Positions 38,401 through 50,742 of a stretch of DNA of 64,000 nucleotides are shown in pieces. The translations under genes were made by a program, and so were the position numbers. The notes beneath the pieces were generated by a model. The model was not told the DNA's origin. It did no database searches and saw only the letters and a program-made list of their open reading frames with translations. The stretch is from Brugia malayi (lineage: Eukaryota > Nematoda > Chromadorea > Rhabditida > Onchocercidae). The stretch spans positions 2,126,001-2,190,000 of the forward strand of contig NW_025062477.1 of NCBI RefSeq assembly GCF_000002995.4, written 5' to 3'. The stretch's first letter is position 1. Each line of letters begins with the position of its first letter.

Positions 38401-39029
38401 TCTGTTCTATTTTAGTGTGACTGTGACCGTGATGTCCATGATCGTGGTGCAGATGATCATGTACTCCAACTACCTTAATAATTTAAAACAATGATTTAAG
38501 TTCAGCAGGAAATTAATTTAATCATAATTATTATACCACTTAAAAAACTTCCAATCGTGCAAAAGACATAAATTTCTACCTGAATGATAATTTCTAATTA
38601 TTCAGGGAATATCAGCAGCCAGAAGTCGATCTTATCTTACCCGCATTATTGGTAATGGGAAAATAATACCTGTGGTAAAATATGAAGTAAAGCATCTGAG
38701 CTCAATGTTGAAACAGCCAAAGCAATAAATACTTGCATCCATCTATTTCGCCATTTACCTTTGATGAAAGGTATAAATATAAGGCCAGTTAGTGATAACA
38801 ACGATATTATCGTAATCGATGTACAACCATAGAAAATGGCTGAAATTTTGAGATAAAATCAAAAATGAAATTTTTTAAATCAAAAATAAAATTTTTTTTA
38901 AAAATAAAACTTTTAAAAAATATGAAAATAAAAAAGCATACTTTCAGACTTTAAAACACTTCCACTATTCATAATTATTGAAAATAATTCAACAGTTGCA
39001 GTAGTATTCGTAGTTTCGATGGAATGAAA
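35464..39029 (-). CDS. ZIP metal transporter, LIV-1 type, copy A with giant His-rich loop
   Basis: Eight exons (transcription order): 39029-38942, 38839-38670, 38473-37127, 36971-36840, 36754-36693, 36373-36147, 36004-35817, 35604-35464. They join in frame into 784 residues. ZIP proteins move zinc or similar metals toward the cytosol. TM4 holds HNFIDG (640-645) and TM5 the LIV-1 signature HELPHELGD (669-677). [12 protein letters not shown] ends TM2. Exon 3 (residues 87-535) is almost wholly His/Asp/Ser/Asn/Pro repeats such as HSDHDHIHRH and DHSHPDHHH. By family topology this TM2-TM3 loop faces outside or the lumen. The end of TM7 reads LDMLIHL where relatives have VDMVPEM. The N terminus is unsettled: the first exon follows an acceptor-like TTGTAG and its first Met is codon 20, so either a 765-aa form starts there or an upstream exon is missing. 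Confidence 0.9.
37127..38473 (-). repeat. Coding minisatellite: His-rich exon of ZIP A
   Basis: The exon has 1,347 bases (449 codons) and stays in frame throughout. It is built from 18-30-bp units with the plus-strand pattern GATGATCCGGATGACTGTGA. Higher-order blocks recur, for example those starting with ATTTGAAGATGAATATGGTCG. Opposite-strand frames of 296 and 445 codons are open only because the repeat lacks stop codons. Confidence 0.95.
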
Positions 39030-39476
39030 CTACAAGACACTCTTTTGTAAATCTTTGATAAAACCTAAAATTTTAAATAATTAATAGAAATTTAGGCCTA
39101 ATAATACAGATCGAAATGGCAACATGTACAATAACATTTGTTGTGTTTTTATTTGATAATATTTTCTATGAATTCATCGTGATGGTATCAATTGGGAACT
39201 TTAGACGAATAAATAATGAATCTTAAGACTTGCTACCCTATAAAACAAAATTTTAACATATACTAATTCTATTCTTTCTTGGATAAGAAGAAAATCATTT
39301 TATCATTAAAAAAGAGATTCCGCAGTGATAAAAATGATAAAAATACTTTAAAATAATCAACAAAAACCTAAAAGAAATGATATTACTTTTAATCAAAACA
39401 GTATTATAGCATGTACTATGTAGATTGATGACATCAATTTACATAATTGATGACAATAAAATGATGAACTTCATAG
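39030..39476. other. 5' flank of ZIP A (minus-strand promoter side)
   Basis: Shared with the flank of ZIP B up to about 39260 (for example TTCTATGAATTCATC in both). No first exon could be recognised. An ATG-containing stretch near 39120 is not conserved in copy B. Confidence 0.5.
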
Positions 39477-39808
39477 TCACAAACGTAAGAATGCCGAAAA
39501 GACACGTAAGTAATCCGTAAGAAAGAAACGTGGACACACGCTAGAGATAGCGTCAAAGTATAGAATGAATAATGATGAAAATATTTCATTTATATAAATA
39601 TGGGAAGAGAAGAAGCGATGAGATTTGCAGTATAAAAAACAATTGAAGGTATAATAGGCGGGTGGGTAAGTTAGAGGGAATGTCATAGGTAAATTGATGA
39701 AGAGTCTTTATTAAGTGTAACACTACCTGTTACCTGAGGAAAACAGAAAAAGTTCTGAGATAATTAAAATTTGAGCGGGCTTTTTTTTTTTTTGTACCAT
39801 TAGTGGGA

Positions 39809-39821
39809 AGGTCAAAGGTAA
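39809..39821 (+). promoter_or_regulatory. DR1-like nuclear-receptor site, copy 1
   Basis: AGGTCAAAGGTAA is two hexamer half-sites one base apart, the form bound by HNF4/RXR-type receptors. It is conserved in the second duplicate at 40590-40602 (AGGTCAAAGGAAA). Function is inferred only. Confidence 0.35.
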
Positions 39822-39873
39822 ATATATTGTAAAGATGGAAGGCAATTGAATGTCTAAAAAAGAAGTAACAAAT

Positions 39874-39957
39874 ATTTGTTATCAAAATAAAATAGAATAT
39901 TTTTCTATTTAAAAAAAAAAAAAAAAAAAATTATTCTATTTTATTTTGATAACAAAT
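39874..39957. repeat. Perfect 26-bp inverted repeat (hairpin)
   Basis: Arms at 39874-39899 and 39932-39957 are exact reverse complements (left arm begins ATTTGTTATCAAAATAAAAT). The loop is about 32 bases and mostly poly-A. Confidence 0.9.
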
Positions 39958-40021
39958 AATTTTTTTTTTTTTTTTTCCAAAAATATTCTAATCAGTATAC
40001 TGCATAGAAGTTTAGGAAAAT

Positions 40022-40046
40022 TTATCACATTATGATAATGTGATAA
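40022..40046. repeat. 25-bp palindrome with paired TGATAA sites
   Basis: TTATCACATTAT and ATAATGTGATAA flank a single G, giving 12-bp perfect arms. Each end is TGATAA, the GATA-factor site used in nematode intestine. It lies about 1 kb upstream of ZIP A. Confidence 0.75.
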
Positions 40047-40202
40047 GGAAAAAAAAAAATTTTTTTTTCGAAATAATCAAAATTTAGGTAAATTTTTTTT
40101 TTCTTTTTTTATGAGAAAGAATAGTAAAGCATTCATGTAGAGAATGATAAAATTGGATAAAAGTAAAAAAGTTATCAAATCAAGATAGAATAATTATCAG
40201 GT

Positions 40203-40243
<41 letters not shown>

Positions 40244-40577
40244 TCTTATAATTGATGATATTAAATGAAAATTTTAAAATTAAAATGCAAAAAAATTAAA
40301 AAATGTAATATTTACTTAAAGCAAAAACACGAACACACGTCAAAGACAACTGCAAAGTAAAGAATGAATAATGATGGAAATTTTTTGTTTATATAAGGTA
40401 AGGAAGTGAGATGCACATTTACAGTATATAAAAAAACAAATTGAGGTTATAATATGGGCGGGAAGTAGAGGGAGAAATATAAAGTAAAGTAACAAGTAAC
40501 AAATACGATTTGTCATCTGACGAAAACAACAAATTTTTTTTGCGACAATCAAAATTTGAGCGGAATTTTTTGCAAAG

Positions 40578-40586
40578 TTTGGCGCG
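40578..40586 (+). promoter_or_regulatory. E2F-like site TTTGGCGCG
   Basis: Matches the E2F consensus TTTSGCGC in DNA where GCGC is rare. It lies four bases before the second DR1-like motif and is not preserved in the first duplicate. Confidence 0.3.
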
Positions 40587-40729
40587 GGAAGGTCAAAGGA
40601 AATAGATTTTTGTATGAATGAATGAATGGAAATGAATGCTTAAAGGAAAAGTAATACTGATTTGTTATTATCAAATAATCAATCGATTCATACAGATATT
40701 TAATTATCATTGACTAAAGAGAATTCTGT

Positions 40730-41335
40730 GTGAAAATGCAAAAGAAGTAAGAAATCATATTGTTTTAAAATTTTACAAATTATAGAATTCGTAATCCTTT
40801 CAAAAAATTTCTATGGATAGTATTTTAGGATAAAAAAAAAAAACTTTAGTATGATGAATTTAGCCAATCTGTTTAATTAAACTTTACACTATTAATAATT
40901 GAAGCCGATGATTTTGTGATTGTGAAATTTGAAATTTGTTTTTTTATTTTTGAAATCGCAATCACCATACTCAGTCAGTATCATTGGCCAAAAATCCTCA
41001 CGTGAGATAATACCTTACGTGAAATGAAGTACTTCACGGAATTTATTCAATTTAAGGTTTTTTTTTTTTTTTTTTTAAGTCAAACAAATTAAAATATTGA
41101 GTGTTAGATGAATATGTGATGGCATAAATTTTTTTTTTGTATTTTTTTAAGTTCTATTATTTCTAACTTTTTTTTTTTTTTTTTTATTACTCTAAAGCTA
41201 ATGATGATTGTTTGTCTCATTCCTCAAATTATGTTCATATGGAATTAAGGGATGTAAATCTAACAGATTGAAAGGTCAAAGTGCACTTGAAATTTGGAGG
41301 GATAAATGTTTTTGCAGAAGTTCCGTAATTATTTG
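40730..41335 (+). pseudogene. Decayed copy of the lysine-rich gene
   Basis: Two parts align with that gene. 40950-41040 matches its exon 3: the block GATAATACCTTACGTGAA corresponds to GATAATACTTTACGTGAA, with CACGTGA upstream in both, but about 15 bases are missing and the acceptor AG is lost. 41255-41325 matches exon 4: CAGAT, then GAAATTTGGAGGGATAAATG corresponds to CAAATTTGGAGCTAAAGCATG. A weaker match to exon 1 is near 40730-40770 (CTGTG...TGAAAAT.CAAAA). No open frame spans the parts. It occupies the same position relative to ZIP B as the intact gene does to ZIP A. Confidence 0.65.
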
Positions 41336-41898
41336 TTAATACTGAAAGTAATTCTTGTCACCTTTTGCAATAAAAATTTTCATAATTTTTTTACAGTGTA
41401 AACAATGAATATGAATTTGTTTATTTAGAAACATAATGAAATGTACATTTATTACATTGTAAACAACAAAGAAGAATTGAAAATTCAAACGATAATAAAA
41501 AAAAAAACTTGCACAGATTTAAATTTTCATAAGAAAAATAAATGTACAACGAAAATTAATAAAATTTTTTTATCAAATCAGATAAGGCTAATTATTATCA
41601 TTGTGAAATATACAACGATATTTAAATGATTCGTTATTGTTATGATAATTTGCTAATTTTGTGGAATCAATGAAAATTATTCATTAATCTGAGTTAATTC
41701 TACTCAAAAAAGATTATTAAAAAATTTTGTAGTATAAAAAAAAATATATATATAAAAAGTTATTAAAAAAAAAACTATAAGAAATTTCAAAATCTAAAGA
41801 ATCACTCTTTCTCTTCAATGCAAAAATTTAACATCAACAAAAAAAAAAAAAAAAAATTGAAAAAAAGGAGAGAATATTATTTGAAATGCTATGAAAAG

Positions 41899-44431
41899 CT
41901 AAAGTGATGCAAGTACTTCTTCATACCAACCAATTATGAACATAATTAAGAAACCTAAGATAAAGCCAATATTTTGAAGAAACAATGTCACATACCATTT
42001 GTCATTCGTCGATGCTGATTCCTTTTTCAAATGTATTAACTGCAAAAAAAAAAAAAAAAAATGCTTTTAATTTTAAAGTTCTCATTTCAAAAAAAATAGA
42101 AAAGATTATACAACTTTCAAAATCAATTCAAATTGACTTAAATTAAATACTCGTCTTTTTACTTACTTAATTACAATGTAAAATCAAAACTCTAAAAATT
42201 GAAATTTTATGTCACATTGATAAGATATTAGGATAAGAGAGAATTAGCATACCATATCAAGCCAAGCAACATACAGGAACATTCCAGCTGTAATGGCCAA
42301 CAATATCTCCACAGCACTGTCCACACTAATTGCTGCTAGGCCAACAAATAGGCCCGCAAAAGCAGTTAGAGAAGAAAGAAAGTTCAGCAACATGGCACGA
42401 GGAATGGAAAGGCCAGATTCAATTAAAACAGCGAAATCACCTACAATTAATGAAAAAGTTTTTTGTAATAAATAATTTAATTAAAAGTGAACGAAATGAA
42501 AAATAGAAAATATTTGCAAAAATACAAATAATTTGTAAAATTTAAGAAAATTTGAATAAATTCAAAATTTATAAACGATAAAAAAAAAACAAAACAAATG
42601 ATGGAAAATAACCTAATTCATGCGGTAATTCATGACATACAACAGCGATACTTGTTGCTACACCAACTTGGTTTGAAATAGCAAAACTTGCACCAACAGC
42701 AATACCGTCGATGAAATTATGAATTGCATCACCAAAAATGATCACAAATGCAGCACTTTTAAGGCCACACATAACTACTGGTTCATCAGCAATACCACCA
42801 ATGGTACCATGAGTACCATGAGTACCAGTGTTGATACTATCAGTACTTGTTTCGTTTTCACTTCAATACTTTTTGTTTAAATTCTTTTTTTTCTCTCATA
42901 AGAATGCTTTAATATTAAAAAAAAAAAATAAAAATTAAATTAAAACAAAATCTTGTTTTGAAATTGATTCCTTTACATCATTTAAATGTGATTTGTGATG
43001 AATGAAAAATTAGAAATTTGATATTTTGATAACAACGAATTATCTTTCTGTTTCTGTTAGCACAGCAATTTTATATAAAATTTGATAATTGATAACTAAT
43101 ATGATTGATTATGCACAATTAATGCAACTAATATAATTCACCTAATATTCGCCTTATAATGAGTTTGATATTTGTTAATTATAAAAAGTAATAATTTCTT
43201 TTAATTTACCTTTTAGAATTAGACCAAGCATTTTGTGGTGTCGAAGAGATCTTTCTAATTCTTGTTGTCTGCTGAAATTACTTCATACAATTTATTAATA
43301 TTTTATTTTTTTTTTTTTTTTTAAAAAAAAAATTTAAAAAATAGAAATTTTTAACATTTGTAATTTCACTCTAATTTGCTTACATTTTTTTTCTTCCAAA
43401 TAGGTGAAGCACTAATGAATTCCAATACATACAGAATGTACACAGCTCCAATTACAGCTGTCATTTTAAGCAACATTGAATGATCATCGGAGATGAATAT
43501 TTCATCTTCAGTTTGCTATAAATATTATAAAATATTAATTATTAAAATGCAAATATTGATGCACAACAATGATTATCATTAAAATGAAGGCTTATCAAAA
43601 AAAAAAAAAGTAGAAACATTTAGACAAGTTTTGATTAATAGCATTGATAAAAAAAAACTCAAAATGTATATAACCTTATGACCCTGATGATCATGATGAT
43701 GATGGTGATGGTGATGATGATGATCCGAATGATTGTCTCCTATTTCAGAATTATTGTGATGATGACGATGCTCATGACCATGATCACGATGTGAATGATC
43801 ATGTGCACCAACCACCTTAATTTTTTAAAATTAAACATTAAGCAATTTTTTCATACTCATCATTTTGCATTTATATATAATTAATAAAAATGCTATTTAA
43901 AAATACCAAATTTTGCTAAGATTTTTAATCGTCGAAAAATTTTTAACAAATTTTTTATTTGTAAAAAAAACAAAAAAAAAAAAAAAAAAAAAAAAAAAAG
44001 AAAAATTAATGAAATATATTGTGTAATCAGGAAATTAATCATTCCTTATCTTATCACCTATTGATATTAGCAATAAATACCTGTGGTAAAATATGAAGTA
44101 AAGCATCTGAGCTCATCGATGAAGCAGCTAAAGCAATAAATACTTGCATCCATCTATTTCGCCATTTACCTTTGACAAGAGGTATAAATATAAGGCCAGT
44201 TAGTGATAACAACGATATTATCGTAATCGATGTAAAACCATAGAAAATGGCTGAAATTTTAAGATTTTTTTTAAATCAAAAATAAATTTTTTTTTTTTGA
44301 AATAAAACTTTTAAAAAATTTAAAAATAAAAAAACAAACAAACATTCAGGCTTGAAAACACTTCCACTATTCATAATTATTGAAAATAATTCAACAGTTG
44401 CAGTAGTATTCGTAGTTTCGATGGAATGAAA
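41899..44431 (-). CDS. ZIP metal transporter, LIV-1 type, copy B
   Basis: Eight exons (transcription order): 44431-44344, 44250-44081, 43815-43675, 43515-43384, 43271-43210, 42860-42613, 42440-42253, 42039-41899. They join in frame into 389 residues with the same phases as copy A. TM4 carries HNFIDG (245-250) and TM5 HELPHELGD from 274. The His-rich TM2-TM3 loop is short: exon 3 is 47 codons and includes a run of ten His. The cytoplasmic linker exon ([16 protein letters not shown]) is unlike that of copy A. The last two exons are almost identical to A (one Met/Thr change seen, in SAS[M/T]NDKW). The TM7 end also reads LDMLIHL. As in A, the first exon may lack a preceding exon; its first Met is codon 20. 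The job is probably uptake of zinc or a related metal. Confidence 0.9.
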
Positions 44432-45917
44432 CTACAAGACACTCTTTGGTAAATTTTTGATAAAACCTAAAATTTTAAATAATTAATAAAAATTTAGGCC
44501 TAATAATACAAATGGAAATGATATTATAGGCAGGAGAATATGTACAATAACATTTGTTGTGTTAGGCATGCACAGACATTTTGTTTGATAACATTTTTCT
44601 ATGAATTCATCAAGATGATATCGATTGGAGAAACAAACATTAAAGATTTACTATTTTATGAAATGAAATTTTAACTTTTACATAATCTTTAATTTTCTTT
44701 TAAAATAACAAAAGCAATTATGAAAAATTCCTCAATTGTTACAATAAGTAATGTTAAAAATAACAATGTTTTAATATAAGCATTATTTTTATCATAAAAT
44801 AAAAATATAACTGTAATAAATAATTTCATTAAAAATGAGCCTAGTTTTTTTTTTTTTTAATTTTTAAATGTTGAATATTCTGTTTTTTTTTTTTTTTTTT
44901 TTTTTAGAAAACAATTTATAAAAATTTAATGATGAAGGAATAATTTTTTATCAAAAATTATTAATATAAGTTATCAATTTCAATTTAAATGCAATCTTTT
45001 TAAATAATAAAATAAATTAATGATATAACTATATTAGGTGATAAAATTTATTTAATTATTATATCTCATTGTAGCAGTAAATATTATTAATACAATAACA
45101 ATAAGTACTATTATTAGCAGCTTCTAATTTAAATCATCTTTCCATACTTGTTTGCTATTGGTATTTCTATTGGTAAAACAAGTTTGAACAGAAAATTCCT
45201 GTTTCATTTTTTTTTTTATAAGAAATAAAAAATGAGAAAGAGAGAGAGAGAGAAGAGAGAGAGAAGGACAATGACAGGGAAAAAAAAATGACTTAGAAAG
45301 TAATCAAAAGAAACAAAAGTGCAGGAAGAAAGAATAATTATTTATTTATTTGTTTTTTTGGTTTGGTGATGGAATTATTATTTTAAAGAATAATATTAAA
45401 TTTCACATTAACAATGTCTGATATAATAAAATGTAACAAAATGATAAAAAAAAAAAAAAACGTTTACCCTTTTAGTTAACTATTTTGTTGTTAAACATAA
45501 ATTTTTTTTTTCGAAAGCAATTTGATATTTTGTTTATTTACAAATAGTTACAATAATGGAATGATGGACACTTTCGTTAATAAATAATATAATATTTACT
45601 TGTTTATTGCAACAAAAATTATTTTTCAAAAATTAATTTTTAAAAAATCACTTGTAATACAAGTTTTTAGCGTTTATATATGATATCTGAAAGTAATTAG
45701 GAATTAAATAATCATAACAATATTCAAATTAGCGGAATATTAATTAAACATCAAAGTGGATAAAATGAATGAAATCATTGGAATACAAAATTAGGATTTC
45801 TTTTTTTTTTTTTTTTTCTAGTAGGAATGACCGATTTAAAAACTATTTAATCATTTATAATAACGAATATATTCTTTCATATCAGCATAAAATCACTTTT
45901 CATGAAGTAAAAATTAA

Positions 45918-46172
45918 TATAATCAATTAATAGGCCAATTCAATCAATTAATGGATCAATTCAATCAATTAACAGATCAATTCAATCAATTAATAGATCA
46001 ATTTAATCAATTAATAGATCAATTCAATCAATTAATAGATAAATTTAATCAATTCAATTTAATCAATTAATAGATCAATTCAATCAATTAACAGATCAAT
46101 TCAATCAATTAACAGATCAATTCAATCGATTAATAGATCAATTCAATCAATTAACAGATCAATTCAATCAAT
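45918..46172. repeat. 21-bp tandem array, ~12 copies
   Basis: The unit is AATTCAATCAATTAATAGAT plus C, with slight variants (ACAGATC, GGCC). Confidence 0.9.
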
Positions 46173-48009
46173 TAATGAAAATAGTTTTTTTTTCAACTTG
46201 AATGAAATTAAAAATTATTATCATACAGCAGTAATAAATTATCAGTTAAATATGTAAAATAATTTTTTTCGTAAAATTACTTCAAAACTGATAAGAACAA
46301 ATGAAAAGTTAGTATCATAAAGAAAATCATTGAACACGAATTCAACATACACAGATTGGTTTTTGTTTATTTGCTAAAGTTATCACTTTGCTTCCTGTGC
46401 ACAGAAAAAAAAAAAAAATTGAGATATTTTCTCTAAATATTGTTAAAGTAAAGAAAACTATGTAATTTAAAAAGAAGAAAACTCTCGAAACAATAAATAA
46501 TCGTTTTTTCATTATTTTTTAAAACATTCAAAAAGTTTTTTTTTACTTTTAATATAGCAAGAAATGAAGAAAGTGATAACAAAATTAGCATTACAAAAAT
46601 GCTAGTTTTTAAAGTATATTATATTTATTTTTTTTTTCGTTATGATAGTGATTATATGATATCAGAGTAACATTGATAATTAATTTTTGATATTCACTTC
46701 ATAATACTAACAATTAAACTGATAGCTAATTCATCTGCACTGATAATTTTATCAATGAAAGAATTTTTCTTCTTCCGTTATCTTTTATGTTATCAATTTT
46801 TTGTGTTTTGTTGTTTCTGTGAATGTAACAACAATAAATAAATCAACAAAATTTATCACTTTTGAATGAATGCAAATAAGATATAAGGCATTTTGATAAA
46901 AAAAAAAAAAAAATTATTTCAAAAACAAAAAATTTTGCAGAATGAAATCAGTGATAATATTAATTTGCATAAATGTTTATTATGTCTAATAAACAATGCA
47001 TCAAAAATGAATCATTTCGAGTAAATCCTTTTTTTTTTTTTTTTTTTTTTTTGCAATAGGAAAAAAAAAGTAATATTTAAATTTTTTGAAATCATTAATA
47101 TTTTATGGAAAAGTTTTTATTATAATTATTGAAAAGATATGAAAAAAATATTTGCTTAAAAGAAGTGTAAAAAATTAGGAATTTAATTAAAATATTGTAA
47201 CTGAATTGTATACTGAAATAGGACAAAAATATATCAAATTAAATATGCAAAAAAATTTTAAAAAATTTGAAATTGAATAAATTTAAAAATGAAAAATGAA
47301 AATGAAGAATTTTCCAGCATGAGAAATAAATAATAATAATGTTAGGAAATTTTATCATAAATTATTTTCAAATATTAATTGAAGGAGAAAATGTGAAAAT
47401 GAAAGTTGAATGTACTAAATTTGTTTGACATAAATAAATGAATGAAAATTACTACATATGAATTTATTAAATATTTGCTTATTTTTGCTGCAAATAAATT
47501 TCTTTGAAATTTAAATATGTTAAATTAAACTTGTTTTTATCACATAAATACAAATGCATATGTTTTGCTATTGTTAGAAACAAAATTTTTAAAAATATAT
47601 TAATGCATTTAATTGTAATTAGAAATACTAATAGTTGTAAATAAATGCTAATTAAAATGAAATTATTGACAAATAAATAAAAAGTGACAAATTTTTAAAA
47701 TTTAATCTGTTTATTTCAATACAGTTATTTTGCATGTTAAAACATTAATTTAATAAACATTTTCATCGTTCTTTTTTTTTTTTTTTTTGATTAAATTACA
47801 AATGTTTTAATTTAATTTCAGTTTAATTTTACTTCTTCTTTTTTAAAATATATATTTTCATTTCATATTTAAATATCAGTAACAATAATATTAATCACTT
47901 TGGACAAAATGCATTTTTTTTGCTTTTATGTCGAAAAAAATTTTAAATTCATTAACAATGACATAGTAATTAATTAATTAATTGGGTTTGTTTGTAAAAT
48001 ATTATTGAC

Positions 48010-48045
<36 letters not shown>

Positions 48046-48339
48046 AAAAGAAACTACAATTTATGGATAATATAAAGGCACGAATTTTGTTAAACTTTAA
48101 TAGCATTCTTATATTCTTCAAAGTATTTCAGGTCTAACATACTTTTGTTATATTTCATTCCCTTCCTTTTTTTTTTTTTTATTTTTTTCTCATTTTTCTT
48201 CTAAAAAATATCATCCTTTTTTATCACTAAATAATTTGCATTTCTTATAAAGCATACCAAACAAACAATTCTTTTAACAAACAATTTTCAAATATGTCAT
48301 CGTTATCTAACACAAAAAGAATTAACAATTAGAAAAGTA

Positions 48340-50265
48340 ACTAATGAAAATAATTGATAGTAATAATAATGATAATAATTGATAGTAATAATGATGATAA
48401 TAATTGATAGTAATAATAATGTTAATAATTGATAGTAATAATAATGATAATAATTGATGGTAATAATAATGATAATAATTGATGGAAATAATAATGATAA
48501 TAATTGATGGTAAATAATAATGATAATAATTGATGGAAATAATAATGATAATAATTGATAGTAATAATAATGATAATAATTGATGGTAATAATAATAATG
48601 ATAATAATTGATAGTAATAATAATGATAATAATTGATGGAAATAATAATGATAATAATTGATAGTAATAATAATGATAATAATTGATGGAAATAATAATG
48701 ATAATAATTGATAGTAATAATAATGATAATAATTGATAGTAATAATAATGATAATAATTGATAGTAATAATAATGATAATAATTGATAGTAATAATAATG
48801 ATAATAATTGATAGTAATAATAATGATAATAATTGATGGAAATAATAATGATAATAATTGATAGTAATAATAATGATAATAATTGATAGTAATAATAATG
48901 ATAATAATTGATAGTAATAATAATGATAATAATGATATAATGATAATAATTGATGGAAATAATAATGATAATAATTGATAGTAATAATAATGATAATAAT
49001 TGATGGAAATAATAATGATAATAATTGATAGTAATAATAATGATAATAATTGATGGAAATAATAATGATAATAATTGATAGTAATAATAATGATAATAAT
49101 TGATGGAAATAATAATGATAATAATTGATAGTAATAATGATGATAATAATTGATAGTAATAATAATGATAATAATTGATGGAAATAATAATGATAATAAT
49201 TGATAGTAATAATAATGATAATAATTGATGGAAATAATAATGATAATAATTGATAGTAATAATAATGAATAATGGAATAATAATGATAATAATGATAGTA
49301 ATAATAATGATAATAATTGATGGAAATAATAATGATAATAATTGATAGTAATAATAATGATAATAATTGATGGAAATAATAATGATAATAATTGATAGTA
49401 ATAATAATGATAATAATTGATAGTAATAATGATAATAATGATAATAATAATGATAATAATTGATAGTAATAATAATGATAATAATTGATGTAATAATAAT
49501 GATAATAATTGATAGTAATAATAATGATAATAATTGATGGTAATAATAATGATAATAATTGATAGTAATAATAATAATAATTGATGGAAATAATAATGAT
49601 AATAATTGATAGTAATAATAATGATAATAATTGATAGGTAATAATATAATAATGATAGTAATTGATAATAATAATAATAATGATAATAATTGATAATAAT
49701 TGATGGTAATAATAATGATAATAATTGATAGTAATAATAATGATAATAATTGATAAATAATAATGATAATAATTGATAGTAATAATAATGATAATAATTG
49801 ATGGAAATAATAATGATAATAATTGATAGTAATAATAATGATAATAATTGATAGTAATAATAATGATAATAATAATGATAATAATAATAATGATAATAAT
49901 TGATGGAAATAATAATGATAATAATTGAATAAGTAATAATAATGATAATAATTGAATAGAAATAATAATGATAATAATTGATAGTAATAATAATGATAAT
50001 AATTGATGAATAATAATGATAATAATGATAATAATAATGATAATAATTGATAATAATAATGATAATAATTGATAGTAATAATAATGTTAATAATTGATAG
50101 TAATAATAATGTTAATAATTGATAGTAATAATAATGATAATTGATAGAATAATAATGATAATAATTGATAGTAATAATAATTGTAATAATTGATGGTAAT
50201 AATAATGATAATAATTGATAGCAATAATAATGAAAATAATTGATAGTAATAATAATGATAAAATT
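48340..50265. repeat. Satellite-like array of 25-bp units, ~1.9 kb
   Basis: Two unit forms, GATAGTAATAATAATGATAA(TAATT) and GATGGAAATAATAATGATAA(TAATT), alternate over much of the array, giving a 50-bp higher-order repeat. Roughly 75 copies are present. Deletions and fused units become commoner after about 49,400. It is the largest array in the window. Confidence 0.95.
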
Positions 50266-50742
50266 CTTAAATTCTTACTTATAAATATTTGTATAGGAGA
50301 TAATTTTAAAAATTTCGAATAATTTAAATTGTTTATATTCGTAATAAATTACTAATGTTAATAATATGCCTGGAATTCAACTTATCATTTATCTATCAAT
50401 GGAATTATTGAATGAAAAAAAAAAAAAAAATGAGAATAAAAAGTGATTTTTTTGCATGAGAAAAATTAATGATAGCAAAAGTTAAGAAAAAAAAAAAAAT
50501 TTCTTTCAAAATAAATGGAATAAATATAAAGGCTTGATAAGTTATAACAATGCTTTATATAATAGGCACTGGTATCTGTAGTTTTTTTTTTTTTTTTTTC
50601 TCGATCATTTCTCGATGAAAGAGGTCAAAGTACAATTAACAATCTCTATTCAATTTATGTTTACCTTCTATACAAATATTAATACATTTTGATAATATGA
50701 AAAAGGTATATTTGTTTAAGCTCATATTGACATTGTAGGCAT

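Larger units (their letters stand above)
39477..40680. repeat. Diverged direct duplication upstream of ZIP A
   Basis: About 39478-39880 and 40325-40680 align along their length. Shared blocks occur in the same order: AGAATGAATAATGATG, TTGAGGTATAATAGGCGGG/TTGAGGTTATAATATGGGCGGG, AAAATTTGAGCGG, GGGAAGGTCAAAGG. Similarity is partial, so the event is old. Both copies are GC-richer than their flanks and keep the same GGTCAAAGG core. Confidence 0.75.

Noticed and set aside
37157..38494. Open frames of 445 and 296 codons on the plus strand, opposite the ZIP A exon
   Set aside because: They are Met/Ile/Val-rich or Asp-rich translations of the same repeat and exist only because the repeat has no stop codons. 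The minus-strand frame fits the splice phases and the paralogue.
39110..39140. A first exon for ZIP A starting at the ATG near 39120 (minus strand)
   Set aside because: The stretch is not conserved in the otherwise similar flank of ZIP B, and the frame stops after 14 codons.
48340..50265. CRISPR-like array
   Set aside because: Units are contiguous with no unique spacers, and the DNA is eukaryotic. It is a satellite.
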